Assembly: GCA_035507915.1 (NCBI GenBank)
Contig: DATJNS010000457.1
Coordinates: forward strand, 1 to 44,440
Length of the DNA stretch: 44,440 nucleotides
From: JACQAI01 sp035507915
GTDB lineage: Bacteria; Pseudomonadota; Alphaproteobacteria; Elsterales; Elsteraceae
Reading direction: 5' to 3'
Of the stretch, positions 9,345 through 20,479 are shown one piece after another. Position numbers and translations under genes: made by a program. Under the pieces are notes generated by a model that was given only the letters and a program-made list of their open reading frames with translations, was not told the origin of the DNA and searched no databases. Position 1 is the first letter of the stretch, and the number at the start of each line of letters is the position of its first letter.

Positions 9345-10142
9345 ATGGCCGTGGCATTGCACGTCACCCGGAAGAACATGTCCGATGCCGAATGGCAGAC
9401 CCGCTGCGATCTCGCAGCGCTCTACCACGTCGTCGATCATCTCGGTTGGACCGACACCATCAACACCCACATGAGCGCCCGACTGCCCGACGAGCCGAAT
9501 TCGTTCCTGATCAACCGCTACGGCGAGATGTTCGACGAGGTCACCGCGTCGAGCCTGCTCAAGATGGACCTCGACGGCAATGTGATCGGCGAACCCGGCA
9601 AGTTCGATCGCGGCAACGACATCGGCGAGCGGGGCAAGTTCAACCGCGCCGGCTTCATCATCCACAGCGGCGTCTACAAGGCGCGGCCGGACGCCAACTG
9701 CGTGATGCACACCCACACCCGCGCCGGCGCCGGCGTCTCCCTGATGGCCAAGGGCCTGCGCCCGATCAGCCAGGACGCGCTGCACGTGATCGACGACGTC
9801 GTCTACCACGCCTACGGCGTGCCCGCGACCGAGGAGGAGTGCGAGGCGCTCGGCAAGTCGTGCGCCCACGGCAGTTGCGTCGTGCTACTCAATCACGGCC
9901 TGCTCACGCACGGCCCGACCATCCACGGCGCGCTGCAGCGCCTCTACATGATGGAGCGCGCCTGCGAGCTCGAGCTGATCGCGCGCCAGCTCGACGAGCC
10001 GCCCGTGATGGTCGACGACTACGTCGTCACCAAGGCGGCCCAGCGCATGAAGGCGATCCGCAATACGCCGGACTACGGCGTGATGGAATGGGAAGGCCTG
10101 GTCCGCACCGTCGACCGGCGCGGCTTCGACTATCGCCGCTAG
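9345..10142 (+). CDS. Class II aldolase/adducin family protein with a 12-residue tandem duplication
   Basis: The 265-aa product is a zinc-dependent class II aldolase-type enzyme. Zinc histidines are visible in MHTHTRAGAG (H119, H121 by count) and in VVLLNHGLLTHG. Substrates in this family include fuculose or rhamnulose phosphates and other hydroxy-keto acids; none can be chosen here. GGAGA precedes the ATG at 9345. Residues about 78-101 read as two successive copies of a 12-residue unit (GNVIGEPGKFDR, GNDIGERGKFNR; 9 of 12 identical), whereas relatives usually run directly from the DLDGN segment to N-AGF-IH. It converges on the molybdopterin-subunit gene with an 11-bp gap. Confidence 0.85.
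   Translation: MAVALHVTRKNMSDAEWQTRCDLAALYHVVDHLGWTDTINTHMSARLPDEPNSFLINRYGEMFDEVTASSLLKMDLDGNVIGEPGKFDRGNDIGERGKFNRAGFIIHSGVYKARPDANCVMHTHTRAGAGVSLMAKGLRPISQDALHVIDDVVYHAYGVPATEEECEALGKSCAHGSCVVLLNHGLLTHGPTIHGALQRLYMMERACELELIARQLDEPPVMVDDYVVTKAAQRMKAIRNTPDYGVMEWEGLVRTVDRRGFDYRR
9576..9647 (+). repeat. 36-bp in-frame tandem duplication inside the class II aldolase gene
   Basis: Bases 9576-9611 and 9612-9647 match at 28 of 36 positions and encode GNVIGEPGKFDR and GNDIGERGKFNR. The copies have diverged at both synonymous and nonsynonymous sites, so the duplication is not recent. It inserts 12 residues just before the conserved NRAGFIIHSG segment. Confidence 0.7.
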
Positions 10143-10157
10143 ACCGCCCTAGTCTAG
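10139..10157. terminator. Small inverted repeat spanning both stop codons of convergent genes (weak terminator candidate)
   Basis: CTAGAC (10139-10144) and GTCTAG (10152-10157) can form a 6-bp stem with a 7-base loop. The stop codons of the aldolase (TAG, 10140-10142) and of the minus-strand molybdopterin subunit (10154-10156) lie in the two arms. There is no T-run on either strand, so terminator activity is uncertain. Confidence 0.25.
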
Positions 10158-12460
10158 GCGCCCTTCAAGCAGGCCTCCCAGACCCGGTAGGGGGTGGCCG
10201 GCATGTCGAGCGTCGCACCGGCGGCGCCCGGCAGGGCGTCGGCGATCGCGTTCATGATCGCGGCCAGCGACGCGGTCGTGCCGGCCTCGCCGACGCCCTT
10301 GACGCCGAGCGGATTGGTCGCCGCCGGCACGGCGTGCATCGCGCCGTCGATCGGCGGCATGTCGTCGGCCCGCGGCATCGCGTAGTCCATGAACGAGCCC
10401 GCGACCAGCTGGCCGCTCTCGCGGTCGTAGTAACCGTGCTCCATCAAGGCCTGCCCGAGGCCCTGCGCCACCGCGCCGTGGACTTGCGCCTCGACGATCG
10501 TGTGATCGAGCACGTTGCCGCAATCGTCCACCGCGACGTAGTCCAGGACCGTGACCGCGCCGGTCTCCGGATCGACCTCGACCTCGGCGATATGGCAACC
10601 GTTGGGAAAGGTCTGCGGCGTCTCGGTCACCAGGTTGGTGTCGAGCGGATCGCCGGCGGTCCGCGCGCGCGCCGCGACCTCGAACAAGCTCAGGCGCCGA
10701 TCGGTGCCGGCGATCTCGAAGCCCCCGGCGCGGAACTCGATGTCCGCCTCGGCGGCCTCGAGCAGGGTCGCGGCGAGCTTGCGGCCCTTCTCGATCACGG
10801 CCTCGACCGTACGCACGATGGCGCTGCCCACCCGGATCGTCGAGCGCGACGCCACCGAGCTGAAGCTCGCCACACCGAGGTTCGTGTCACCCTGGCGCAC
10901 CGCCACCTGATCGGGCCGCAGGCCCAGCCGCTCGGCGGCGAGCCGCCCGAACACCGTGCGGTGCCCCTGCCCGCTCTGGTGCACGCCGAGCGCCAGGGTC
11001 ACGACCTGGTCGTCGGGGAACAGCACCGCCGCGCCCTCGGTCGGCATGCCGCCCGCGTGCTCGAGGAAGCACGACACGCCGATGCCGCGGCGCTTGCCGA
11101 CGGCCGTCGAGCGGGCACGTCGCGCCGCGAAGCCGGTGTAGTCGGCGAGCGCCAGCGCCTTGTCGAGGATCGGCGCGAAATCGCCGGTGTCGTACACCGC
11201 GCCGATCGGCGTCGTGTAGGGCATCATCGCGGGCGTGATCAGATTGCGCCGCCGCAGCGCGATGGGATCGATGCCCGTGACGCGCGCGGCCGCCTCGACC
11301 AGGCGCTCCATCGCATAGTTCGCCTCGGGGCGCCCGGCGCCGCGATAGGGCCCGGTCGGCACCGTGTTGGTGTAGACGCAGCGCACCTCCGCGACGACCA
11401 GCGGCACGTGATAGAGGGTCGGCAGACAGCGCGCGAAATTGCCGGTCGCGATGTAGGCGCCATGCGAGGTCAGGAACGCGCCCATGGCGGCGAGCACGCG
11501 CATGCGCAGCGCCAGGAACCTGCCGTCGCGGTCGAGCGCGAGCTCGGCGTCGATCATGGTGTCGCGCGCCTGATTGTCGCTGACGAACGCCTCCGCGCGC
11601 GTCGACATCCAGTGCACGGGGCGGCCGACCACCTTGGCGGCGGCCAGGATCGCGGCATATTCCGGGTAGGCCGACGTCTTCATGCCGAAGGCGCCGCCGA
11701 TGTCGTCGCTGGTGACGCGCAGCTGCTCGGGCTTGATGCCCATCACCCCGGCCATCTGGTCGCGCATCACCGGAACGCCCTGGGAGCTGCAGCGCAGCGT
11801 GTAGCCGCCGGTCGCCGCATCGTGCGACGCGGTGGCGCCACGCGGCTCCATCGACGACACGACGATGCGCTGATTGACCAGCGAGACCCGCGCGACGTGG
11901 GCGGCGCGCGAGAACGCCTCGTCGAGCGCGCGAGCCTTGGCGGCGTCGAGCGTCGGAGCCGCCCAATCGAGCGCCAGGTTGCCGGGCGCATCGGGCCAGA
12001 TCTGCGGCGCGCCCGGCGCGACCGCGGCCCGCAAGTCGGTCACCGAAGCGAGCGGCTCGTAGTCGATGTCGAGCAGCTCACCGGCATCCTGCGCCGCCGC
12101 CAGCGTCTCGGCGACCACGAGCGCGACCGGCTGGCCGACATGGAGCACGCGGTCGCCGGCGAGCGCCGGCCGATGCGGCACGCGCATCGGCGCGCCGTCG
12201 CGCCCGGTGAGCGGCAACGCGCGCGCCACGTTGCCGACCCCGGCAGCCGCCATCTCGGCCGCGGTCAGCACTGCGAGCACGCCGGGCCGGTCGCGCGCCG
12301 CCGCGACATCGATCGACCGGATGCGCGCGCAGGCGTGCGGCGAGCGCACGAACCAGGCGACCGCCGCGCCGGTCGCCGGCGCGTCGTCCATGAAACGGCC
12401 CCGGCCACGCAGCAGCGGCTCGTCCTCGAGCCGTCCCGGGTAGCGCTCGTGATCGGTCAT
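10154..12460 (-). CDS. Xanthine dehydrogenase/CoxL-family molybdopterin-binding subunit (orphan)
   Basis: The 768-aa protein starts at an ATG at 12460, overlapping the upstream ATPase stop (ATGA). It has the a/b hammerhead N-terminus (LLRGRGRFMDD) and the molybdopterin-binding blocks GGAFGMK (255-261), PYRGAGRPEANYAMERL (371-387) and GQGHRT (497-502). KGVGEAGT (721-728) holds the catalytic glutamate E725. The PYRGAGR loop is the form II type; the AYxCSFR loop of true CO dehydrogenase is absent. It should hydroxylate an aldehyde or N-heterocycle. The FAD-binding and 2Fe-2S subunits this enzyme normally needs are not in the window. Coupling to a dpp-type transporter suggests the substrate is imported by it. 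Confidence 0.9.
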   Translation of the reverse strand: MTDHERYPGRLEDEPLLRGRGRFMDDAPATGAAVAWFVRSPHACARIRSIDVAAARDRPGVLAVLTAAEMAAAGVGNVARALPLTGRDGAPMRVPHRPALAGDRVLHVGQPVALVVAETLAAAQDAGELLDIDYEPLASVTDLRAAVAPGAPQIWPDAPGNLALDWAAPTLDAAKARALDEAFSRAAHVARVSLVNQRIVVSSMEPRGATASHDAATGGYTLRCSSQGVPVMRDQMAGVMGIKPEQLRVTSDDIGGAFGMKTSAYPEYAAILAAAKVVGRPVHWMSTRAEAFVSDNQARDTMIDAELALDRDGRFLALRMRVLAAMGAFLTSHGAYIATGNFARCLPTLYHVPLVVAEVRCVYTNTVPTGPYRGAGRPEANYAMERLVEAAARVTGIDPIALRRRNLITPAMMPYTTPIGAVYDTGDFAPILDKALALADYTGFAARRARSTAVGKRRGIGVSCFLEHAGGMPTEGAAVLFPDDQVVTLALGVHQSGQGHRTVFGRLAAERLGLRPDQVAVRQGDTNLGVASFSSVASRSTIRVGSAIVRTVEAVIEKGRKLAATLLEAAEADIEFRAGGFEIAGTDRRLSLFEVAARARTAGDPLDTNLVTETPQTFPNGCHIAEVEVDPETGAVTVLDYVAVDDCGNVLDHTIVEAQVHGAVAQGLGQALMEHGYYDRESGQLVAGSFMDYAMPRADDMPPIDGAMHAVPAATNPLGVKGVGEAGTTASLAAIMNAIADALPGAAGATLDMPATPYRVWEACLKGA

Positions 12461-13454
12461 CCGGCAGTCCCGTCGTTGAGATGGCAGGCCGACCAGCGGC
12501 CGGGCGCGATGGCGCGCAGGGCCGGGCTTTCGGTGCGGCAGCGTAGCATCGCGGAAGGGCAGCGCGGATGGAAGTGACAACCGGCCGGCGGGTGCAACGC
12601 CGAGGGGATCTCGCCGGCGACCGGGCGGAAGCTCTGGCGGCGTTTGTCGAGCCGCGGCACGCCGTCGAGCAGCGCCTGCGTGTAGGGATGGTTGGGCGCG
12701 CCGAACAGCGCCTCGGTGGGCGCGATCTCGACGATGCGCCCGAGATACATGATCGCGACCCGGTCGCTCAGATGCTCGACGACGCCGAGGTCGTGACTGA
12801 TGAACAGATAGGTGAGCCGCAGCTCGCGACGCAGGTCCATGAACAGGTTGAGGACTTGCGCCTGGATCGACACGTCGAGCGCGGCCACTGCCTCGTCGCA
12901 CACGATGAACTCGGGCCTGACCGCGATGGCGCGCGCGATGCCGATGCGCTGGCGTTGCCCACCCGAGAACTGATGCGGATAGCGCGTGCGATAAGACGGA
13001 TCGAGCCCGACCTGGCCCATGATCCCGGCGACATAGCCCTCGAGATCGGCGCGCGCGACCAGGCCGTGCACCAAGGGCGCCTCGCCGATGATGTCGCCGA
13101 CCTTCATCCGCGGGTTGAGCGAAGCGAACGGATCCTGAAAGATCAGCTGGATCCTCAGCATGGCCTGCTTGCGCGCCTCCGGAGCGAGGTCCTCGAGCCG
13201 CTGGCCGCGGTAGCGCACCGCGCCGTCGCTCGGCGGAAGGATGCCGGCGACGATGCGCCCGAGCGTGGACTTGCCGCATCCCGACTCGCCGACCAGTCCG
13301 ACCACCTCGCCCTCGCCGACCGACAGGCTCACGCCGTCGACCGCGCGCACGATCTCCTCGCGCGCCCCGGCGCCGACCAGGTTCGCCAGCTTGGCGGCGA
13401 TGTCGGGTTTGCGGACGAAGCGCTTGGCGACGCTCTCGAGCTCGATCAACGGTG

Positions 13455-13458
<4 letters not shown>
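12457..13458 (-). CDS. dppF: Oligopeptide-type ABC transporter ATP-binding protein (DppF/OppF-like)
   Basis: The 333-aa ATPase shows Walker A GESGCGKST, Q-loop FQDPFASLNPR, signature QFSGGQRQRIGIARA, a Walker B region IVCDEAVAALD and the H-loop FISHD. The C-terminal oligopeptide domain ends with the cysteine-bearing CHFHPRCP motif. MTPLIELESVAKRF begins at an ATG at 13458 overlapping the stop of the preceding ATPase. The Walker B motif has DEAVAALD instead of the usual DEPVSALD; the catalytic Glu is kept. With DppD it forms the nucleotide-binding heterodimer energising the DppB-DppC channel in the inner membrane. Confidence 0.92.
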
Positions 13459-14432
<974 letters not shown>

Positions 14433-14449
14433 GGGCCGGCTCCGGACCG

Positions 14450-15373
14450 CTACCGTCGCAAGCGCGGGTTGAGCACGTCGCGCAGCCGGTCGCCGATCAG
14501 ATTGATGCTCACGATCGTGATCAGCAGCGCGATGCCCGGAAAAAAGCTGATCCAGTAGCGGCCGCTCATCAGATAGTCGAAGCCGTTGGCGATCAGCAGA
14601 CCGAGCGACGGCTCCGTGATCGGCAGCCCGAGCCCGAGGAACGACAGGGTCGCCTCCAGCGTGATGGCGCGCGCGATCTGGACGGTTGCGACCACGACCA
14701 GCGGCGGCAGGCAGTTGGGCAGCAGGTGGCGCAGGAGGATCCGCATCTTCGGCAACGCCAGGCTGACCGCCGCCTCGATGTACTCCTTGCGCCGCTCGAC
14801 GAGGGCGGTGCCGCGCACGGTTCGGGCATAGTAGGCCCACTGCACGGTGATCAGCGCGATGATCACCTTATCGACGCCCTTGCCGAGCACCGCGATCAGG
14901 ATGAGGGCGATGAGGATCGCGGGAAAGCTGAGCTGGATGTCCGCGGCGCGCATGATCAGGGAATCGATCCGGTCGCCGAAGAACGCCGAGATCAACCCGA
15001 GCGCACTACCGAGCACGAGCGCCGCCACCGTGCTGATCGCCCCAACGACGAGGCTGGTCCGCACGCCATAGAGGATCGCGCTCAGCATGTCGCGGCCCTG
15101 ATCGTCGGTACCGAGCCAGTACGTCATGCCGTTGCTGCCGACCGCGAGCGGCTCCAGCCGGCCGTCGAGGATGTCGAGCTGCGCCAAGTCGTAGGGATTC
15201 TGCGGCGCGATCACCGGTCCCAGCAGCGCCACCAGCGCGATCGCCGCGAACACGGCGAACCCGATGCCGGCGAGACGGCTTTCGAAGAATTCCACCGCCA
15301 GCCGCCGCAGCGGCGTCTCGCGGCCGCCTCCGGCGCCCACGCGTCCGTCGAGATCGCCGACGTCCGGCGTCAT
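14450..15373 (-). CDS. dppC: Oligopeptide-type ABC transporter permease (DppC-like)
   Basis: The 307-aa membrane protein has the DppC plan: a cytoplasmic N-terminus, a first helix around residues 34-54 (GIGFAVFAAIALVALLGPVI), the periplasmic segment with YWLGTDDQGRDMLSAILYG, then five helices. The EAA loop is EAAVSLALPKMRILLRHLLPN. The start ATG at 15373 overlaps the dppB stop. It pairs with DppB to form the channel for di/oligopeptides, nickel or similar small solutes. Confidence 0.92.
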   Translation of the reverse strand: MTPDVGDLDGRVGAGGGRETPLRRLAVEFFESRLAGIGFAVFAAIALVALLGPVIAPQNPYDLAQLDILDGRLEPLAVGSNGMTYWLGTDDQGRDMLSAILYGVRTSLVVGAISTVAALVLGSALGLISAFFGDRIDSLIMRAADIQLSFPAILIALILIAVLGKGVDKVIIALITVQWAYYARTVRGTALVERRKEYIEAAVSLALPKMRILLRHLLPNCLPPLVVVATVQIARAITLEATLSFLGLGLPITEPSLGLLIANGFDYLMSGRYWISFFPGIALLITIVSINLIGDRLRDVLNPRLRR

Positions 15374-16347
15374 GCGTCGGGCTCCGCGAGGCGAATCCGC
15401 GGATCGATCACCGAATAGGTGATGTCGACCAGCAGATTGATCAGGGTGACGAGGAAGACCGTCAGCATCAGGTAGGCGACGATGACCGGCCGATCGAGCA
15501 GGTTGATCGAATCGATGATCAGCTTGCCCATGCCGGGCCACGCGAAGATCGTCTCGGTCACCACCGCGAAGGCGATCAGCGAGCCGAACTCCAGCCCGAG
15601 CACCGTGACCACCGGAATCATGATGTTCTTCATCACGTGCACCAGGATGACGCGACGCATTCCCAGCCCCTTGGCACGCGCGAACTTGACGTAGTCCATC
15701 AGCAGCGCCTCGCGCACCCCGGCGCGGATCAGGCGGATCACCAGCGCGATGTTGACCAGCGCGAGATTGGTCGCCGGCATCGCGACATGCGCCCAGCCGT
15801 CGCGCGTGAACAGACTCGAGCGGATGAACAGGAACTCGGCAGTCGCCCCCCTGCCGTTCGACGGCAGCACCTTGAGCTCGACCGCAAACAACATGATGAG
15901 CATCAGTCCGACCCAGAACGTCGGCAGGCTGAAGCCGAGGATCGATCCCGCCATGATGGTCTTGCCGCTGAACGCGTCCGGCTTGAGGCCGGCCCACAGG
16001 CCGAGCGGCACGCCGATCACGACCGTGAGCAGCATGGCCACCAATGCGAGCTCCAGGGTCGCCGGCAGGCGTTGCAGGATGATGCCGACGGCAGGCTCGT
16101 TGAACACGAACGACCGGCCGAGATCGCCGTGCGCGGCGTTGACCAGGAAGATCCAGTACTGCTCCCACAACGGCTTGTCGAGGCCGAGCGCCGCGGTCGC
16201 GCGCTCGATCTCCTGCTGGGTCGCGTCGGGTGAGATCAGGATGTCGATGGGATTGCCGATCGCGAACACGCCGACGAACACCAGCAGCGACATGATGATG
16301 AGCACGACGAAGCTCTGCGTCAGCCGACGGATCAGGAATACGGTCAC
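15370..16347 (-). CDS. dppB: Oligopeptide-type ABC transporter permease (DppB-like)
   Basis: I start at a GTG at 16347 (VTVFLIRRLTQSFVVLIIMS), the normal N-terminus for DppB; the frame stays open upstream without similarity. The 325-aa protein has six predicted helices, the periplasmic region with PLWEQYWIFLVNAAHGDLG, the EAA loop around EALLMDYVKFARAKGLG, and PGMGKLIIDSINLLDRPVI near the end. It is the first transporter gene of the operon. No substrate-binding protein precedes it: only a 20-codon ORF lies between it and the histidine kinase. Confidence 0.9.
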   Translation of the reverse strand: MTVFLIRRLTQSFVVLIIMSLLVFVGVFAIGNPIDILISPDATQQEIERATAALGLDKPLWEQYWIFLVNAAHGDLGRSFVFNEPAVGIILQRLPATLELALVAMLLTVVIGVPLGLWAGLKPDAFSGKTIMAGSILGFSLPTFWVGLMLIMLFAVELKVLPSNGRGATAEFLFIRSSLFTRDGWAHVAMPATNLALVNIALVIRLIRAGVREALLMDYVKFARAKGLGMRRVILVHVMKNIMIPVVTVLGLEFGSLIAFAVVTETIFAWPGMGKLIIDSINLLDRPVIVAYLMLTVFLVTLINLLVDITYSVIDPRIRLAEPDA

Positions 16348-16375
16348 GGTGCAAGGTCGCCGGATCGGGCGCGCA

Positions 16376-16438
16376 TCACGGCACGGACTCGAGGATCGAC
16401 GCGGCGAGCGGCATCCGCGCCAACCCTGTGATCGACAT
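16376..16438 (-). CDS. Possible 20-aa leader ORF upstream of dppB
   Basis: ATG at 16438 is preceded by a good ribosome site (GGGGGAG, seven bases away) and opens a 20-codon frame (MSITGLARMPLAASILESVP) that stops 28 bp before the dppB start. It looks like a leader peptide, or the first residues of a lost periplasmic binding protein, since such a gene is expected here and absent. Chance is possible. Confidence 0.3.
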   Translation of the reverse strand: MSITGLARMPLAASILESVP

Positions 16439-16586
16439 CGTTCCACTCCCCCGCACGCGTCGCGCGCAAGACGGTTGCAATCCGCACGTCGCGCGCTTCG
16501 AGCGTTTGCGCCGCCAAGACGGAATTAATGCCTGCAGACGCGCGCCGAGGGAAGCCGGCGCGATCGGGTGTGCCGCATCGCCGCGG

Positions 16587-18734
<2,148 letters not shown>

Positions 18735-18838
18735 CGACTCACGTCACCCGCTTGGGGCAAAGAGCCTAGATCAAAACAATCTCAACAATCGTTAACGCAC
18801 GTCGCGCGTGCACTGCGACGGTACGAGCACGCTACGTC

Positions 18839-18854
18839 TGTGACGGCCGTCACA
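18839..18854. promoter_or_regulatory. Perfect Crp/Clr-type palindrome upstream of the histidine kinase
   Basis: TGTGACGGCCGTCACA is a perfect 16-bp palindrome that fits the E. coli CRP half-sites TGTGA-N6-TCACA, and also the TGTNNCNNNNGNNACA pattern reported for the rhizobial cAMP regulator Clr. It lies in the 126-bp gap between the MlrC gene end (18861) and the kinase start (18734), about 105 bp upstream of the kinase ATG, a usable activator position. It could alternatively be part of the MlrC transcript end, but there is no T-run. Confidence 0.5.
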
Positions 18855-18860
18855 CCCTCG

Positions 18861-20396
18861 TCACGGCGGCGACCAGCGCGTCCCCGCGTCGAGCGGATAG
18901 ATCGGTCTCGGCAAGTGCTGGAACTTGAAGCGGCCGAGGATCGGCGACGTGAGGCCGGGCGCATCGACCTCGATGATCCGCTCGGGCGTGAACAGATGCG
19001 CGAATCCGGCACGGAAGTGACCACGACTCTTCACCACGACGACACGCGCCTGCGCCACGTCGAGGCCGAGCATCTCGAAGAACACCGGATCGGCGCACTG
19101 CTTGCGATGCGTGGTAACCACCACCGTGACGCCGCCAAGGTCGAGCGCCGCGCTCGGCCCGACGTCGAGCGCGCGTCCGGCCCAGATGCCGCGCGTGCCC
19201 GTGCATCTACCATCGCTCAGCGCGAGCACGGTCGCCTCGGTCATGTAGCGTCGGGTGAACCCGATGTGGCCGCCGCGGTTGAAGGTCGCGTTGAAACGTT
19301 TGCCGACCTTGCGGTAGTGCGCCTCCTCCGCGAGCTTCGGATCGGCGAAGTTGGCGAGCAGGACGCCGCTAACGCCGCCGGTCTGCAGCGCCTCGATGAT
19401 GAAGGTCGTGTTGCCGCGGCCGCCCCCGCCCGGATTGTCGGCAACGTCGGCGAGCAGCACCGACGGCTGTGCCGGATCGTCGGCCGCGCGCTTGGCCGTC
19501 GCGATCGCCTGGTCGAGCGGCGTGAGCGCGACGGCGAAACGCGTGCGCTCGTTCCAGGCGCGCGTCGCGAGCTCGCGGGCCAGCCGGTCGGCGCTCGCCT
19601 GGCTCCGCGCCGAGACCAGCACGCCGAGCCCGGTCGCCGCCGTGTCGGCGAACACGAAGCCGGCGGTCACCGAGACGTTGACGATATCGCGCGTCTGTCG
19701 GGCGCGCGCCTGCCCCTCGTTGATCACGTCGGCATACGGTCCCGCCGCGGTCAGCAACGCGACGGTCGGCGGCGCCAACGGCACCTTGATGAACGCCTTG
19801 TGGTAACGCGTGCCGCCCAGCAGCTCGGCCAGCGCCGTCGCCGCCTCGACGCCGCGCTCGCGTTGATCGACATGCGGATTGGTGCGGTAGGCGACGATCA
19901 GATCGGCCGCCTCGACCATGCTCTCAGAGACGTTGGCGTGCAGATCGAGCGTCGCGACGATCGGGACCTTGGGGCCGACCAGCTCACGGACCGTGCGGAA
20001 GATCAGGGTGTCGGCTTCGGCCTCGCCGGTCGACGTCATCGCGCCGTGATTGGAGATGTAGACCGCGTCGACCGGGAGCGCCTCGGCGAGGCGGCGCCGG
20101 ATCTCGGCGAGCGCCGTCTCGAGCACCGCGTGCTCGACGGGCCCGCCCGGCTCGGCGGCGGCGAGCAGGATGGGCACCGGCGCCCAGGCGCCGCGCTGCA
20201 CCCAGGCGCGGATGAAGGCCGCCATCTCACCCGGCATCGCGGGCGCCGGCTTCGCGGCCTCGGCCAGGATCTCGACGCCTTCGAGCCAGCACAGGGCGCG
20301 AAAATCCCCCGCCGTCGTGGGCGGGGCAAACGCGTTGCTCTCGAGGTGGATGCCGAGCAGCGCGATGCGCGGTCCTGCGGCCTGGACCATGCTCAT
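18861..20396 (-). CDS. M81-family (MlrC / microcystinase C-like) metallopeptidase
   Basis: The 511-aa protein matches the MlrC layout. The N-terminal DUF1485 half has ALLGIHLESNAF near residue 12, VYISNHGAM around 112-120, and TLDLHANVS and YRTNPHVD around 168-193. The C-terminal MlrC domain has LLADVADNPGGGGRGNTTFI and VVVTTHRKQCADPVFFEMLG. The metal ligands are expected to be the E/H/D/H residues in HLESN, NHGAM, LDLHAN and NPHVD. The family hydrolyses the linear microcystin tetrapeptide in sphingomonads, but most members act on unknown small peptides or amides. A ribosome site (AAAGGGGCGGGA) precedes the ATG. It diverges from the M20 deacetylase gene over 83 bp. Confidence 0.88.
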   Translation of the reverse strand: MSMVQAAGPRIALLGIHLESNAFAPPTTAGDFRALCWLEGVEILAEAAKPAPAMPGEMAAFIRAWVQRGAWAPVPILLAAAEPGGPVEHAVLETALAEIRRRLAEALPVDAVYISNHGAMTSTGEAEADTLIFRTVRELVGPKVPIVATLDLHANVSESMVEAADLIVAYRTNPHVDQRERGVEAATALAELLGGTRYHKAFIKVPLAPPTVALLTAAGPYADVINEGQARARQTRDIVNVSVTAGFVFADTAATGLGVLVSARSQASADRLARELATRAWNERTRFAVALTPLDQAIATAKRAADDPAQPSVLLADVADNPGGGGRGNTTFIIEALQTGGVSGVLLANFADPKLAEEAHYRKVGKRFNATFNRGGHIGFTRRYMTEATVLALSDGRCTGTRGIWAGRALDVGPSAALDLGGVTVVVTTHRKQCADPVFFEMLGLDVAQARVVVVKSRGHFRAGFAHLFTPERIIEVDAPGLTSPILGRFKFQHLPRPIYPLDAGTRWSPP

Positions 20397-20479
20397 TCCC
20401 GCCCCTTTCCCCCGGTCGGCGGCTCGGTCATACTTGGCCCCCGTTTCAGCCGCGCCCTTCGCCTCACCGCTCCAGTCTC

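Noticed and set aside
9257..12577. Plus-strand open frame of 1106 codons
   Set aside because: It runs antisense through the aldolase/CoxL region, with an Arg/His/Gln-rich translation and no family motifs. The minus-strand CoxL frame has all cofactor motifs. It is a GC-rich shadow frame.
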